Shown one piece after another: positions 1 to 9,221 of a DNA stretch of 64,000 nucleotides. The notes beneath the pieces were generated by a model. The model saw only the letters and a program-made list of their open reading frames with translations. It did not search any database and was not told the DNA's origin. Origin of the DNA: Nostoc flagelliforme FACHB-838 (GTDB lineage: Bacteria > Cyanobacteriota > Cyanobacteriia > Cyanobacteriales > Nostocaceae); contig NZ_JACJSI010000015.1 in assembly GCF_014698065.1 (NCBI RefSeq), positions 1 to 64,000 on the forward strand, in the 5' to 3' direction. The first letter of the stretch is position 1. Every line of letters begins with the position of its first letter. The translations under genes and the position numbers were made by a program.

Positions 1-71
1 TTATTACTCTCTGATAGAGCTTTTTGTAAATTCTCTTTCTGTAATTTACTTAAGTATCCTTTGGCTGGCAT
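1..71 (-). CDS. Partial 5' end of probable IS630-type transposase
   Basis: Reading leftwards from an ATG at 71, the frame stays open to the window edge and gives a 23-residue start beginning MPAKGYLSKLQKENLQKALS. From memory this resembles the N-terminal helix-turn-helix start of IS630-family transposases common in cyanobacteria (MPxKxxLSxEQKExLxKAL). Only the start is inside the window, so neither intactness nor the catalytic DDE residues can be judged. It could instead be a solitary remnant. Confidence 0.5.
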   Translation of the reverse strand, partial: MPAKGYLSKLQKENLQKALSESN

Positions 72-439
72 AGCAGTAAGTCCACGAGTTTATTTAATTT
101 ACATTTTATGCAAATTAGATGTGGAACAGCTTATTTGATTTTTGAAATTATCTATGTGGGCGGCGAGTAGGGAGTAGGGAATAAGGAATTAGGCTTTTTG
201 AGCTGTACCGAGCTTTTTGAAAAATCAATTATTAGTCCTATATTTAGAGCCAAAAATACTTAAAGATGTATATTAAAGAAAATGCAAAACTTTTGTTTTG
301 TATGTGGATGGTGCTTAAGTCAGAACCATCTAAATATTTTCTGCCGCCAATTCGGGAGGCGCTGACCCTCTAAAAAGGCATTCCCAGCCGGAGACTGGGA
401 ACGAGGCAAAGCCTAAAAATAATAAAAACTCACCTTGAT
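72..439. other. Intergenic region with dispersed repeats
   Basis: No gene is visible. The stretch carries the GAGTAGGGAGTAGGGA type of short repeat common between Nostoc genes (about 165-180) and the hairpin listed separately at 381-401, which lies just downstream of the topoisomerase stop codon. Confidence 0.6.
381..401 (-). terminator. Hairpin repeat downstream of topoisomerase gene
   Basis: TTCCCAG (381-387) pairs perfectly with CTGGGAA (395-401) across a 7-base loop. Read on the minus strand, the stem is followed by TGCCTTTTTA, so it could end transcription of the topoisomerase gene whose stop is at 440. The same hairpin also looks like a common dispersed repeat of these genomes, so terminator function is inference. 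Confidence 0.45.
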
Positions 440-2992
440 TTACGATCGCACTTCAGCAACAGTAATGATTTTTTCATCACGGTTGAGTTGAATAATGCTT
501 TCACCTTTCACATCTCTACCTAAGAGCGGCACTGTTTCCACTGGTATTCGGACTACCCGCTCTTTATTCGTCACTAAAGCCACTTCGCCAGATGCGTTGG
601 CGTAGCCCGCCGTTCGCGTAGCGTCTCGTAGAGAAGGCATCGCCATTACCATACCAGCTAAGTTGTCAGTTTTGCTAGTAAATTTCAGTGCTTGCGTGCC
701 TAAATCGCCGCGATTAGCTGCTCTTAACTGACTCGCAGCCATCCGCTTGGCATATCCTTCTTGAGTCACTAGCAGCAGTTGGTCATCTTTCCCGACAGTG
801 ACACAGCCAACCATTTGCTGATTTTTCAATAACCGAAATGCTTGTAAACCCATCGCTGTGCGACCCATAATCGGCAATTGTTCATCATTGACTGGAAAGC
901 GCAACATTCGCCCACCAGAACTAGCTAAAATCAGATGCTCCCCTGGAGCGGTGAACTGGGTAAATGACAATTCATCATCGTCTTTCAGCTTCAAAATCGT
1001 GATTCCGCGCCGAGTCAGATTAGTAAATTCTTCCAGAGACAGCCGCTTAATTCTTCCTTGTTTTGTTAAGAGAATCATCTGCTTAGTTTCGAGATTTTCC
1101 GGCAGCAGAAAGCGGCTGACTACAGCTTCTTGAGCGCCTTGAGCAGTACTACTAAGCATCGTAATCAAAGGTTTTCCCCGTGGAGAACGTCCAGTGGTTG
1201 GGGGGATTTCTCCTACATTCACAGGATAGACTTTGCCGCCACCAGTTAGTATTAGTAAGTCTTTCCCTGTGTCGGTCAACACAGTTTGGATAATGAAGTC
1301 ATTATCGTGTAGACCATTTTCACCTTTTGACTTTCTCCCAGATGGCTGGGTGCGGCGGACATAACCCCGTTGGGTAAATTCTAAAACCGCTTCCTCTGCC
1401 GGTTCAGAAGATTTAAATTCTTCCTCCTCTGCGCTTTTGCCCTTGTGCCCCTCTGCTCCTCTGCCCTTTTGCTCCTCTGCCCTAGACTTTTGCTCTTCTC
1501 CAATTTTTGTCCGCCGGGGATCGTTGTACTTGCGCTTGAGCGATCGCAAATCTTTTTTCAGCGCCTTCAATAATTCCCGGCGATCGTTGAGTAATTGCTC
1601 CAATAAGCTAATTTGTCCACTTATCTGCTCAAATTCCTGCTGCAAGTTTTGCTGTTCTAAACTAGTGAGACGGCGCAACGGCATAGCGAGAATTGCATCT
1701 CCTTGTAGCTCACTCAAATCCAGTTGGCTACAAAGATTAATTTTTGCCGTACTCCCATCTGGAGCTTGCCGCAAAATTGCAATTACCTCATCCAATTTAG
1801 ACAGCGCTTTCAGCAAACCTTCTACCAAATGCACACGACTTTGGGCTTTACCCAACTCGTAATTGTAGCGACGGTTCAGCGTCTCTTCTCGGAAACTTAA
1901 AAACTCCTGCAACAGTTGACGCAAACTTAACTGGCGGGGTTGTCCATCCACTATTGCGAGAAGAATTGCCCCAAAAGTCATTTGTAAAGCAGTTTGATGA
2001 TATAAATGCTGGAGAACTTCTTGGGGATTGGTATCGCGTTTGAGTTCAATTACCACCCGCATCCCTTCGCGATCGCTCTCATCCCGAAGATCGGAAATTC
2101 CTTGTAAACGACCTTGATTTACTAAGTCTGCTACCTTTTCAATCCAAGCAGCCTTATTCACTTGATAAGGCAATTCTGTAATGATAATTGCCGTCCGGCG
2201 CTTGCTTCCTCTACTGGCTGGAATTTCCTCCAGAGTTGCGACTCCGCGCAGCAGAATCCCACCTTTACCCGTGGTGTAAGCTTCCCGAATTCCCGTCTCA
2301 CCTATCATTTCCCCACCAGTGGGAAAATCTGGCCCTGGAATTAACTCGAATAATTTTTCATCTGGCAAATCTGGGTTGTCGATTAAGGCAATTAACCCAT
2401 CGACAACTTCCCCCAAGTTGTGGGGTGGAACATTCGTCGCCATTCCTACGGCGATACCAGAACAGCCATTGAGCAACAGAAACGGCAACTGAGCAGGTAA
2501 TACCGTTGGTTCTTGCTGAGAATTATCGAAGTTCCCGACAAATTCCACAGTTTCTTCACCAATTTCTGTCAGCATTCCCTCATGGCTGATGGGTGCGAGG
2601 CGCGTTTCTGTGTAGCGCATTGCTGCTGGCGGGTCATTATCGACACTGCCAAAGTTACCGTGTCCTGCTAGTAAAGGATAACGGCTAGAAAAATCCTGCA
2701 CCAGCCTAACTAAAGCATCGTAAACTGATTGGTCGCCGTGGGGATGGTATTTACCCAACACATCACCCACTACACGGGCACATTTTCGATAGGGTCTATC
2801 TGGTACTAAACCGAGTTCGTGCATTGCATATAGAATGCGGCGATGCACTGGTTTTAAGCCATCACGCACGTCTGGTAGCGCTCGCCCGACAATCACGCTC
2901 ATGGCATATTCTAGATAAGACCGTTGCATCTCAGTGTGCAGGGCTGTTGGAATTACCTGTCCCGTTGAGAGAAGGTTTAACTGTTTTGCCAT
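440..2992 (-). CDS. Type IIA DNA topoisomerase subunit A (GyrA/ParC-like)
   Basis: A type IIA topoisomerase breakage-reunion subunit (850 aa). It cuts both DNA strands through a tyrosyl link and passes a second duplex, working with a GyrB/ParE ATPase. The N-terminal winged-helix domain has [15 protein letters not shown] (residues 39-53) and the catalytic tyrosine in AMRYTE (Tyr127). Beta-propeller blades fill the C-terminal third. A clean GyrA-box (QRRGGKG type) is not visible at the start of that domain, so this is more likely the second, ParC-like cyanobacterial paralogue than GyrA proper; I leave the symbol blank. Two in-frame foreign-looking stretches interrupt it: a Glu/Lys/Gly-rich segment near residues 495-535 and a short repeat-derived peptide near 784-801. 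The ATG at 2992 matches the family start. No operon partner is visible. Confidence 0.93.
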   Translation of the reverse strand: MAKQLNLLSTGQVIPTALHTEMQRSYLEYAMSVIVGRALPDVRDGLKPVHRRILYAMHELGLVPDRPYRKCARVVGDVLGKYHPHGDQSVYDALVRLVQDFSSRYPLLAGHGNFGSVDNDPPAAMRYTETRLAPISHEGMLTEIGEETVEFVGNFDNSQQEPTVLPAQLPFLLLNGCSGIAVGMATNVPPHNLGEVVDGLIALIDNPDLPDEKLFELIPGPDFPTGGEMIGETGIREAYTTGKGGILLRGVATLEEIPASRGSKRRTAIIITELPYQVNKAAWIEKVADLVNQGRLQGISDLRDESDREGMRVVIELKRDTNPQEVLQHLYHQTALQMTFGAILLAIVDGQPRQLSLRQLLQEFLSFREETLNRRYNYELGKAQSRVHLVEGLLKALSKLDEVIAILRQAPDGSTAKINLCSQLDLSELQGDAILAMPLRRLTSLEQQNLQQEFEQISGQISLLEQLLNDRRELLKALKKDLRSLKRKYNDPRRTKIGEEQKSRAEEQKGRGAEGHKGKSAEEEEFKSSEPAEEAVLEFTQRGYVRRTQPSGRKSKGENGLHDNDFIIQTVLTDTGKDLLILTGGGKVYPVNVGEIPPTTGRSPRGKPLITMLSSTAQGAQEAVVSRFLLPENLETKQMILLTKQGRIKRLSLEEFTNLTRRGITILKLKDDDELSFTQFTAPGEHLILASSGGRMLRFPVNDEQLPIMGRTAMGLQAFRLLKNQQMVGCVTVGKDDQLLLVTQEGYAKRMAASQLRAANRGDLGTQALKFTSKTDNLAGMVMAMPSLRDATRTAGYANASGEVALVTNKERVVRIPVETVPLLGRDVKGESIIQLNRDEKIITVAEVRS
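593..643. repeat. Dispersed Nostoc repeat inserted in frame in topoisomerase gene
   Basis: About 51 bp with the GCGTTGGCGTAGCCCGCCGT core and an internal palindromic arm (CGCGTAGCG). Relatives lie between genes in this window, for example the GCGGGCTACGCC-type motifs near 24218 and 60779. Here it encodes a non-conserved peptide between two propeller strands and preserves the reading frame. Confidence 0.7.
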
Positions 2993-3280
2993 GAGTTTTT
3001 TCCCTGAAATTTAACTACATAAAAGCTGATGGAACTCAACACTGCGGCAACCACAGCATAACGGATTAAATAGGATTCATCACAAAATTTTGATAGTCAC
3101 AGAAGAAAAAGCAGTAGTATCATCCTTGATGACGAGGATGTACATTGACTATTAAAAAGGATGCACACGAGTATAATCTACATAAACTTAGTAGCCATGA
3201 TACTTACTTACCATGATTGCATTTCTTAATTTTGAATTTTGGAATTCTGGAATTTCCTCACCTCTATAACTAAAATTCTC

Positions 3281-3685
3281 ATGAAAACTGTTTTAATTGT
3301 CGAAGACGATCTAATTAATGCTCGTGTTTTTTCCAAAATTTTGTCCAAGCGTGGCGGCTTGGGTGTAAAACACACTGAAAATGTCGAAGAAGTCATAAAA
3401 ATTGCCCAAGCAGGAGAAGTCGACTTGATTTTGATGGATGTTTCTCTGTCTAGAAGTGTTTATCAAGGTAAGTCTGTTGATGGGATCAAGATTACACAAA
3501 TGTTAAAATCTGATCCAAAAACAGCAAACTTACCTGTTATTTTAGTAACGGCGCATGCTATGGAAGGCGATCGCGAGAACTTTCTCAAGCAAAGCGGTGC
3601 TGATGGCTACATTTCTAAGCCAGTTGTTGACCATCAACAGTTTGTTGACCAAATCATCGCACTTCTACCCACAGACAGCGACTAA
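3281..3685 (+). CDS. Single-domain response regulator (CheY-like)
   Basis: A 134-residue receiver domain with no output domain. Acidic pair Asp9/Asp10, phospho-acceptor Asp53 in LILMDVSL, switch Thr90 and conserved Lys113 in YISKP are all present. It probably relays phosphate in a two-component system, like the DivK/CheY type. An upstream in-frame start exists at 3239, but the ATG at 3281 gives the normal receiver N terminus (MKTVLIVEDD). No histidine kinase is adjacent, so the partner is unknown. An insertion-like SLSRSVYQGKS loop after Asp53 is typical of DivK-like cyanobacterial regulators. It is divergent from the topoisomerase gene. Confidence 0.88.
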   Translation: MKTVLIVEDDLINARVFSKILSKRGGLGVKHTENVEEVIKIAQAGEVDLILMDVSLSRSVYQGKSVDGIKITQMLKSDPKTANLPVILVTAHAMEGDRENFLKQSGADGYISKPVVDHQQFVDQIIALLPTDSD

Positions 3686-3877
3686 AAATTAACGACTTAT
3701 TTGCGGAATATTCGCCCGCTAATGTTTTTGAGCGACTAGTTCCCGTGTTTTGATAGTATATATGTACTACGAAAAGGTACTGTTAGGCAAGTGGTGATAA
3801 GAGAGTTAGGAGTTACGAGTTGAAATATTTAACTCCCAATTCCTAACTCTTAACTTTTAACTCCTACCCCCTCACTC

Positions 3878-4765
3878 CTATTGAGTAGGTAGTTGTTCAG
3901 GGGCTGATGATGAGTTTTCTCGTTGCTGTAGGGCTGATTGAATACGAGGTAATTCTAGGAATTTTTTCGTATCAGATAGGAGGCGATCGCCCCAGAGATT
4001 TTCTTTGAGGAAATTCAAATTAGCATAGCGTGAATCGATACGGAGTGCAGCTTCTCCCAAAGTTAGTCCTTGTTGGCTATCGCCTTTAGTATACAGTGCC
4101 ACTGCCAAGGCCAATAAAGGTTCTGCGGCTTTCTTATCAAGGGCTATAGCCGATTGCCATCGCTTAATCGCTTCGGGTATATTACCCTGTTCGTAGTTGA
4201 TTAAGCCAATATTGTTAAGCGCCGGCCAGAATTTTTTATCTTGAGAGACTGCTTTATTGTACTGTGCGATCGCATCTGGCAATCTACCCAGCATAAAGTA
4301 AGCATTACCCAAATCGAATAACCCCTCTGGATCATTGGGTTTTAACTTCAAACCATCTTGATAATTGACAACAGCAGCCTGGTAATTTTTCTGCTGAAAA
4401 TTAGCTGATCCTAAAGCAAACAAGATATCACCATTTTTGGGGTTGATAGATTGCGCTTTTTTCAAACTAGCGATCGCCCCGTCAAACTCTTTAGTTTGTA
4501 TTTGCAATCCACCTAATAGCAACCACACTTTATCATTCCCAGGAGCCAATTGACTAGCCAGCCGCGCTCGTGGCAAAGCTAATTCAACCTGTTGGAACTG
4601 AGCTAGTTGAGCCGCCTCTTGTGCCAAGCTCAACCCCTGCTTCTCTAACTTTGTCGCATCTAGTTGCAGTGTATGGGGTATTAACGCCTGCGCGTTAGCG
4701 GCTTTTGGCATACTCCACAAACTACAGATCATTAGAAAAGAAATCAAACGAACATGTTTAGGCAC
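3878..4765 (-). CDS. Exported TPR-repeat protein
   Basis: A 295-residue protein with an N-terminal signal peptide (hydrophobic core near residues 7-20, probable cleavage after ANA at about 25). About six tetratricopeptide repeats follow (residues 38-260), with the usual W/LG/Y-A/F/A-P pattern (for example ALGSANFQQKNYQAAVVNYQ). TPRs form a scaffold for protein contacts, here probably in the periplasm or thylakoid lumen. No enzyme domain is present, so the partner is unknown. The tail is polar (QRENSSSAPEQLPTQ). It is divergent from the efflux operon, sharing a 370-bp intergenic region that holds a repeated dyad. Confidence 0.85.
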   Translation of the reverse strand: MPKHVRLISFLMICSLWSMPKAANAQALIPHTLQLDATKLEKQGLSLAQEAAQLAQFQQVELALPRARLASQLAPGNDKVWLLLGGLQIQTKEFDGAIASLKKAQSINPKNGDILFALGSANFQQKNYQAAVVNYQDGLKLKPNDPEGLFDLGNAYFMLGRLPDAIAQYNKAVSQDKKFWPALNNIGLINYEQGNIPEAIKRWQSAIALDKKAAEPLLALAVALYTKGDSQQGLTLGEAALRIDSRYANLNFLKENLWGDRLLSDTKKFLELPRIQSALQQRENSSSAPEQLPTQ

Positions 4766-5135
4766 ACTACCGCCTTTAAGCCACTAATCAAAGAATCTTT
4801 CAGCTAGCTTAAACGATCTCTGCTGTTGACGGTAGCAAAATCTCGCCAATCTTGGGGAATGGGCCTTGAAAAACTGGTGACTTTGGTCATACATCAGTCT
4901 GGAATTACTAGTGACTTTGGTCATACATCGGTTTCAACTTTTTGATCAATAATTATTATGTATGAATTTATACGATAAGGTAAATATTGAACACTTTGAT
5001 TGATGCCAAAACCAAAGCAACTGTCTAAGATTGCTGAATCCAAACCTCAGCAGGATAGAACTTTAATGTAAATAAGGCTATAGTTTTAGCCGTGAATAAC
5101 CAGCTCGGTAGCTGTTCTTTTTAGAAAAAACGGAT
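4766..5135. other. Divergent promoter region between TPR gene and efflux operon
   Basis: No gene is seen. The region separates two oppositely transcribed genes and contains two copies of a 19-bp sequence (see 4877-4929). The downstream part is AT-rich and could hold promoters for either direction; I cannot assign -35/-10 boxes with confidence. Confidence 0.5.
4877..4929. promoter_or_regulatory. Two direct copies of a dyad-containing site, possible operator
   Basis: GTGACTTTGGTCATACATC occurs at 4877-4895 and again, identical, at 4911-4929 (34-bp spacing, about three helical turns). Each copy contains TGAC-TTTG-GTCA, a perfect 4-bp inverted repeat. Identical sites phased on one DNA face in a divergent promoter region suggest a dimeric transcription factor binding twice. 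Which regulator is unknown. Confidence 0.5.
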
Positions 5136-6692
5136 ATGAAAATTGATACATCAAAAGCCGTAGATACACCAGTTATAGTTCCAGAGGTAAAGAAAAAAAA
5201 GGGCAAACGTAATTGGCTCTCTTGGCTAATTGCTCTTTGCCTTTTGGGTGGAATTGGCTATGCAGTTTATAACCAAGTAACGGTTATTTCCCGTCAAGAA
5301 GCTAGACGCAAGGTGCTGACAAAGCCTGTAGAAAGGCAGAGTTTAACAATGACAGTTTCAGCAAACGGAACGGTGAAGCCTGAGCGGTCAATCAACCTCA
5401 GCCCGAAAAATTCCGGCATCTTGAAAACACTGCTGGTAAAGGAAGGAGATATTGTTAAACAAGGACAGATTGTCGCTTATATGGATGATTCCAATCTGCG
5501 GGGACAACTTACCTCTGCTCAAGGACAATTGGCACAAGCCGAGGCGAATTTGCAAAAAGCGATCGCAGGCAATCGTCCTCAAGATATTGCTCAAGCACAA
5601 GGAGTATTAGACGAAGCCCAGGCGAATTTACAAAAGGTACAAGCAGGTAATCGCTCTCAAGATATTGCCCAAGCACAGGCACGTTTGCAAAGCACTCAAG
5701 CCGCCCTTCGCCAAGCAGAAGATGATTTTGTTCGTAATCAACAACTTTACAATGCAGGCGGTATTTCCCTTCAGACTCTTAACCAAAGCCGTTCCAATCG
5801 TGACAGCGCCCAAGCTAACGTAAATGAAGCACAGCAAGCACTGGCATTGCAAAAAGCCGGGTCACGTCCAGAAGACATCGAGCAAGCACAAGCTGTAGTG
5901 AAGCAGAGACAGCAAGCTTTGGCACTTCTAAAAGCCGGAACGCGCCAAGAAGATATTGACGCAGCCCGCGCCCAGGTAACATCTGCTCGTGGTTCGCTGC
6001 AAAATATCCAAGCCGAAATCAATGACACGATTATTCGCGCACCTTTTGATGGTGTGGTGACAAAGAAGTTTGCTGATCCCGGTGCTTTCGTGACACCCAC
6101 AACCGCTAGTAGTGAAGTAGCTTCTTCTTCTTCCTCTTCAATCTTGTCTCTAGCTTCAACAAATGAAGTTGTCGCAAATTTAGCGGAAACAAATATTTCC
6201 AAAATTCGCCTTGGTCAAAAAGTTTCGATTAAAGCAGATGCTTACCCAGGAAAAACCTTTGAAGGTAAAGTCAGCCAAATCGCTGCCCAAGCAATAGTAG
6301 AGCAAAACGTCACCAGTTTTGAAGTGAGGGTATCACTTTCAGACCCTCAAAGGTTACTGCGGTCTGGGATGAATGCAGAAGTAGATTTTCAAGTCGGTCA
6401 AGTTGAAAATGTTCTAGTAGTGCCAACTGCCTCGGTGGTGCGGCAAGAAAATGCCACAGGTGTGTTTGTGGCAGGAAATAATAACAGACCTGTGTTTACT
6501 CCTATTGAGACTGGTGTCACCGCGAATAACTTTACCGAAGTTAAGTCTGGATTGACAGGAAACGAAAGGGTATTGCTCAGTTTCCCACCAGGATCGCGTC
6601 CGCAATCAACACCACGAGGAGGAGTTTTTCCTGGTCTAGGTGGTGGTGGTGGTCGTTCTGGTGGTGGTCGTCAAGGCGCTGGTTCGCCTTAA
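5136..6692 (+). CDS. Efflux membrane-fusion protein (HlyD/MacA family)
   Basis: The periplasmic adaptor (518 aa) that would join the inner-membrane ABC transporter encoded downstream to a TolC-like channel. One transmembrane anchor lies at residues 27-47. It is followed by a lipoyl-like half (VSANGTVKPERSINL), a long coiled-coil hairpin with imperfect repeats of the AGNRPQDIAQAQ type, the second lipoyl half (IIRAPFDGVVTKK) and beta-barrel/membrane-proximal domains. The tail is glycine-rich (GGGGGRSGGGR), which is unusual but common in cyanobacterial homologues. Gene order adaptor-permease-ATPase-outer membrane protein indicates a MacAB-TolC-like pump. The heterocyst glycolipid exporter DevBCA has a similar plan and is an alternative, but this permease looks MacB-like. 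Confidence 0.9.
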   Translation: MKIDTSKAVDTPVIVPEVKKKKGKRNWLSWLIALCLLGGIGYAVYNQVTVISRQEARRKVLTKPVERQSLTMTVSANGTVKPERSINLSPKNSGILKTLLVKEGDIVKQGQIVAYMDDSNLRGQLTSAQGQLAQAEANLQKAIAGNRPQDIAQAQGVLDEAQANLQKVQAGNRSQDIAQAQARLQSTQAALRQAEDDFVRNQQLYNAGGISLQTLNQSRSNRDSAQANVNEAQQALALQKAGSRPEDIEQAQAVVKQRQQALALLKAGTRQEDIDAARAQVTSARGSLQNIQAEINDTIIRAPFDGVVTKKFADPGAFVTPTTASSEVASSSSSSILSLASTNEVVANLAETNISKIRLGQKVSIKADAYPGKTFEGKVSQIAAQAIVEQNVTSFEVRVSLSDPQRLLRSGMNAEVDFQVGQVENVLVVPTASVVRQENATGVFVAGNNNRPVFTPIETGVTANNFTEVKSGLTGNERVLLSFPPGSRPQSTPRGGVFPGLGGGGGRSGGGRQGAGSP

Positions 6693-7145
6693 AGTTAGTT
6701 TTAAATTAATACGGTTTAGTTAAAAAGAGACAAGGGAGCAGGGGGTATGGAACAGAAAGGGGAGTAAAAAGGTTCATCTGCCGAGTAAAAAGGTTCAATT
6801 GCCGAGTAAAAAGGCTCAACTGGCGAGTAAAAAGGTTCAATTGCCGAGTAGAAAGGTTCAACTGCCGAGTAAAAAGGTTCAACTGCCGAGTAGAAAGGTT
6901 CAACTGCCGAGTAAAAAGGTTCAACTGGCGAGTAAAAAGGTTCAACTGCCGAGTAAAAAGGCTCAACTCCCGAGTAAAAAGGCTCAACTCCCGAGTAAAA
7001 AGGCTTAACTCCCGAGTAAAAAGGCTCAACTCCCGAGTAAAAAGGCTCAACTTTTTTTTAACGAACCGCCAAGGATGCCAAGGACGCAAAGGAAGAGAAG
7101 AAACAAATGCTTAACTGAATTGTATTGAGTTTCAAATAAAACTTT
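6693..7145. other. Intra-operon spacer holding a 21-bp minisatellite
   Basis: A 453-bp gap inside an otherwise tight efflux operon. It contains the 14-unit tandem repeat (6762-7055) and then an AACGAACCGCCAAGGATGCC-type dispersed repeat (about 7060-7095). Both strands stay open across the array only because the unit is 21 bp; no start codon, ribosome site or homology supports a gene. Confidence 0.7.
6762..7055. repeat. Tandem array of 14 x 21 bp
   Basis: Consensus GAGTAAAAAGGTTCAACTGCC without its last base variants; units differ at a few positions (GTT/GCT, CTGCC/CTCCC/CTGGC). There are 14 contiguous copies with no spacers, so this is a minisatellite and not a CRISPR. The repeat would read as SKKVQLP on one strand and LFTRQLN on the other. 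It sits in the leader of the permease gene and could alter mRNA coupling within the operon. Confidence 0.95.
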
Positions 7146-8426
7146 ATGTTTAAGATATTTAAGGGCTTTTACAAAACTAAGAATACTCGCACAGTACCGT
7201 TGCTGGAAATCTTGACAATGGCGGCAGAGACTCTGTGGAGTAACAAATTACGCACAGGTCTAACTATGTTAGGTGTAATTATTGGGATTTCTTCAGTCAT
7301 TGCCATTACTTCTGTTGGTCAGGGAGTCCAAAAGGGGGTTGAGCAACAGATACAAGCATTGGGTACAGATGTGATCCAAATTTTGGCGGGTGCGGCAAGA
7401 AGCGGAAATGTCCGTCAAGGAGTAGGTTCTAGCAGCACCTTGACTTGGGAAGATGCAAAGGCGATCGCTACACAAGCGCCATCAGCACAGACGGTTTCTG
7501 CTTATCTCCAACGCAGCGCCCAAGTTGTATATACAGGACAGAACACTTCAACAACAATTTATGGCACAGATTTGAACTATCCAGAAGTTAGAAATACCCA
7601 TCCCCAACAGGGGAGATACTTTACTCAAGAAGAACTAGATATTGCAGCACAGGTTGCCATTCTTGGCCCTACAGTTCAAAGAACACTCTTTGGACAGGGT
7701 GTAAATCCGCTCGGCGAGAGAATTCGGATTCAGGGAGAGGCTTATGAAGTTATTGGGGTGATGGAACCTAAAGGTTCTCAGGGGCCGATGGATCGAGATG
7801 ACCAGGTTTTTATTCCTCTAACTACTATGTCGAAAAGACTGGTTGGAAACAATGCCCTGGTAGGCGTTTCTGTAAATGGAATTTTAGTTAAAGGCGCTAA
7901 TCAGGAGCAACTAGAAGCTGCTCAGTTTCAAGTCACCAATCTCTTACGCCTACGTCATAACATTTATCCGCCGCAAGCTGATGATTTTCGACTGACCAAT
8001 CAAGCTGATATCGTTAGTACTTTTACTAGTATTGTGGGTTTATTTACAGTAATGGTAGTAGCGATCGCGGGAATTTCCCTAGTGGTTGGCGGCATTGGTA
8101 TTGCCAACATTATGCTGGTTTCCGTGGTTGAGCGGACGCGAGAAATCGGGATTCGCAAAGCCGTAGGAGCCACCAATTCTGCAATACTTAATCAATTTTT
8201 AGCTGAAGCGATCGTTATTTCCATTGTCGGCGGACTTATTGGCATGACAACAGGCGTTTTATTAGCTTTTATAGCTGCAAGCGTTTTCAAATTTCCCTTT
8301 GTAATTTCTTTATTGTCGATCATTGCTGGTTTTGTACTCTCATTAAGCGTTGGCTTAGTCGCGGGGGTAGTTCCAGCACGGAACGCATCTAAATTAGATC
8401 CGATAACTGCTTTAAGAAGTGACTAA
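7146..8426 (+). CDS. MacB-like ABC transporter permease
   Basis: A 426-residue membrane subunit with the MacB/FtsX layout. One transmembrane helix lies near residues 38-60 (TGLTMLGVIIGISSVIAI), then a large periplasmic domain (about 65-295), then three C-terminal helices (about 300-330, 352-375, 383-410) in the FtsX-like domain. The cytoplasmic coupling segment VVERTREIGIRKAVGA precedes the third helix. MacB proper fuses this module to an ATPase; here the ATPase is the next gene, 17 bp downstream. It probably drives mechanotransmission export of a lipid, peptide or drug through the adaptor and TolC. Substrate unknown. Confidence 0.9.
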   Translation: MFKIFKGFYKTKNTRTVPLLEILTMAAETLWSNKLRTGLTMLGVIIGISSVIAITSVGQGVQKGVEQQIQALGTDVIQILAGAARSGNVRQGVGSSSTLTWEDAKAIATQAPSAQTVSAYLQRSAQVVYTGQNTSTTIYGTDLNYPEVRNTHPQQGRYFTQEELDIAAQVAILGPTVQRTLFGQGVNPLGERIRIQGEAYEVIGVMEPKGSQGPMDRDDQVFIPLTTMSKRLVGNNALVGVSVNGILVKGANQEQLEAAQFQVTNLLRLRHNIYPPQADDFRLTNQADIVSTFTSIVGLFTVMVVAIAGISLVVGGIGIANIMLVSVVERTREIGIRKAVGATNSAILNQFLAEAIVISIVGGLIGMTTGVLLAFIAASVFKFPFVISLLSIIAGFVLSLSVGLVAGVVPARNASKLDPITALRSD

Positions 8427-8442
8427 ATAATTTGTAATTTAT

Positions 8443-9114
8443 ATGCCAACAATGATTTGGATGGAATCTATTACCAAAACCTACCACTTGGGAGAAGTTA
8501 GTGTTCCCATACTTAAGGGAATTGAACTCTCCATTGAGGAAGGGGAATACGTCTCGATTATGGGTGCGTCAGGTTCGGGTAAATCCACGCTCATGAATAT
8601 TTTGGGATGTCTGGATCGTCCGACGACTGGAGACTATATTTTTGAAGGCAGAAACCTGACGACTTTTGATGATGATGAATTAGCCTATATCCGTAACCAA
8701 AGAATAGGTTTTGTTTTCCAACAATTTAACCTATTGGCGCGGGCGACAGCGCTGGAAAACGTAATGCTACCAATGGTTTACGCTAACTTGCCTAAGCCAA
8801 AACGTCGGGAAAGGGCATTAGAAGCCCTAGACAAGGTAGGATTAGGGGGACGCATCGCTAACCGTCCTAGTCAACTATCTGGGGGACAACAACAACGGGT
8901 GGCGATCGCTCGCGCTTTGGTCAACCGACCTGCATTAGTTTTGGCAGATGAGCCAACAGGAGCTTTAGATACTGAAACTTCTCATGAGGTGATGAGTTTG
9001 CTGACTGAACTTAATGACCAAGGAATCACAATTGTGATTGTCACCCATGAGCCAGATATCGCTGCTCAAACCAGAAGGATTATTCGAGTTCAGGATGGTT
9101 TGATTGTCGGCTAA
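8443..9114 (+). CDS. ABC transporter ATPase (MacB/LolD type)
   Basis: A complete 223-residue nucleotide-binding subunit. Walker [10 protein letters not shown] (residues 41-49), Q-loop FQQFN (about 92-96), signature LSGGQQ (145-150), Walker B VLADEPT (166-172) and switch His202 are all intact. It powers the permease encoded immediately upstream. The close spacing and the following TolC-like gene place it in one operon. The family (LolD, MacB N-terminus, DevA) cannot tell the substrate by itself. Confidence 0.94.
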   Translation: MPTMIWMESITKTYHLGEVSVPILKGIELSIEEGEYVSIMGASGSGKSTLMNILGCLDRPTTGDYIFEGRNLTTFDDDELAYIRNQRIGFVFQQFNLLARATALENVMLPMVYANLPKPKRRERALEALDKVGLGGRIANRPSQLSGGQQQRVAIARALVNRPALVLADEPTGALDTETSHEVMSLLTELNDQGITIVIVTHEPDIAAQTRRIIRVQDGLIVG

Positions 9115-9221
9115 TTTGTTAATATCAACCCTATAACGGAGAATTTAAAATTTAGACGTAGAGCCATTAGGATGAAAACTTTTGATTTTATCCTTAAATA
9201 AATCCAATTAATGACTAGATT

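Noticed and set aside
6762..7055. CRISPR array
   Set aside because: Units are contiguous with no unique spacers, and no cas genes are nearby.
6706..7089. Long open frames on both strands over the 21-bp array
   Set aside because: They exist only because the unit length is a multiple of three; no start/ribosome site and no homology outside the repeat.
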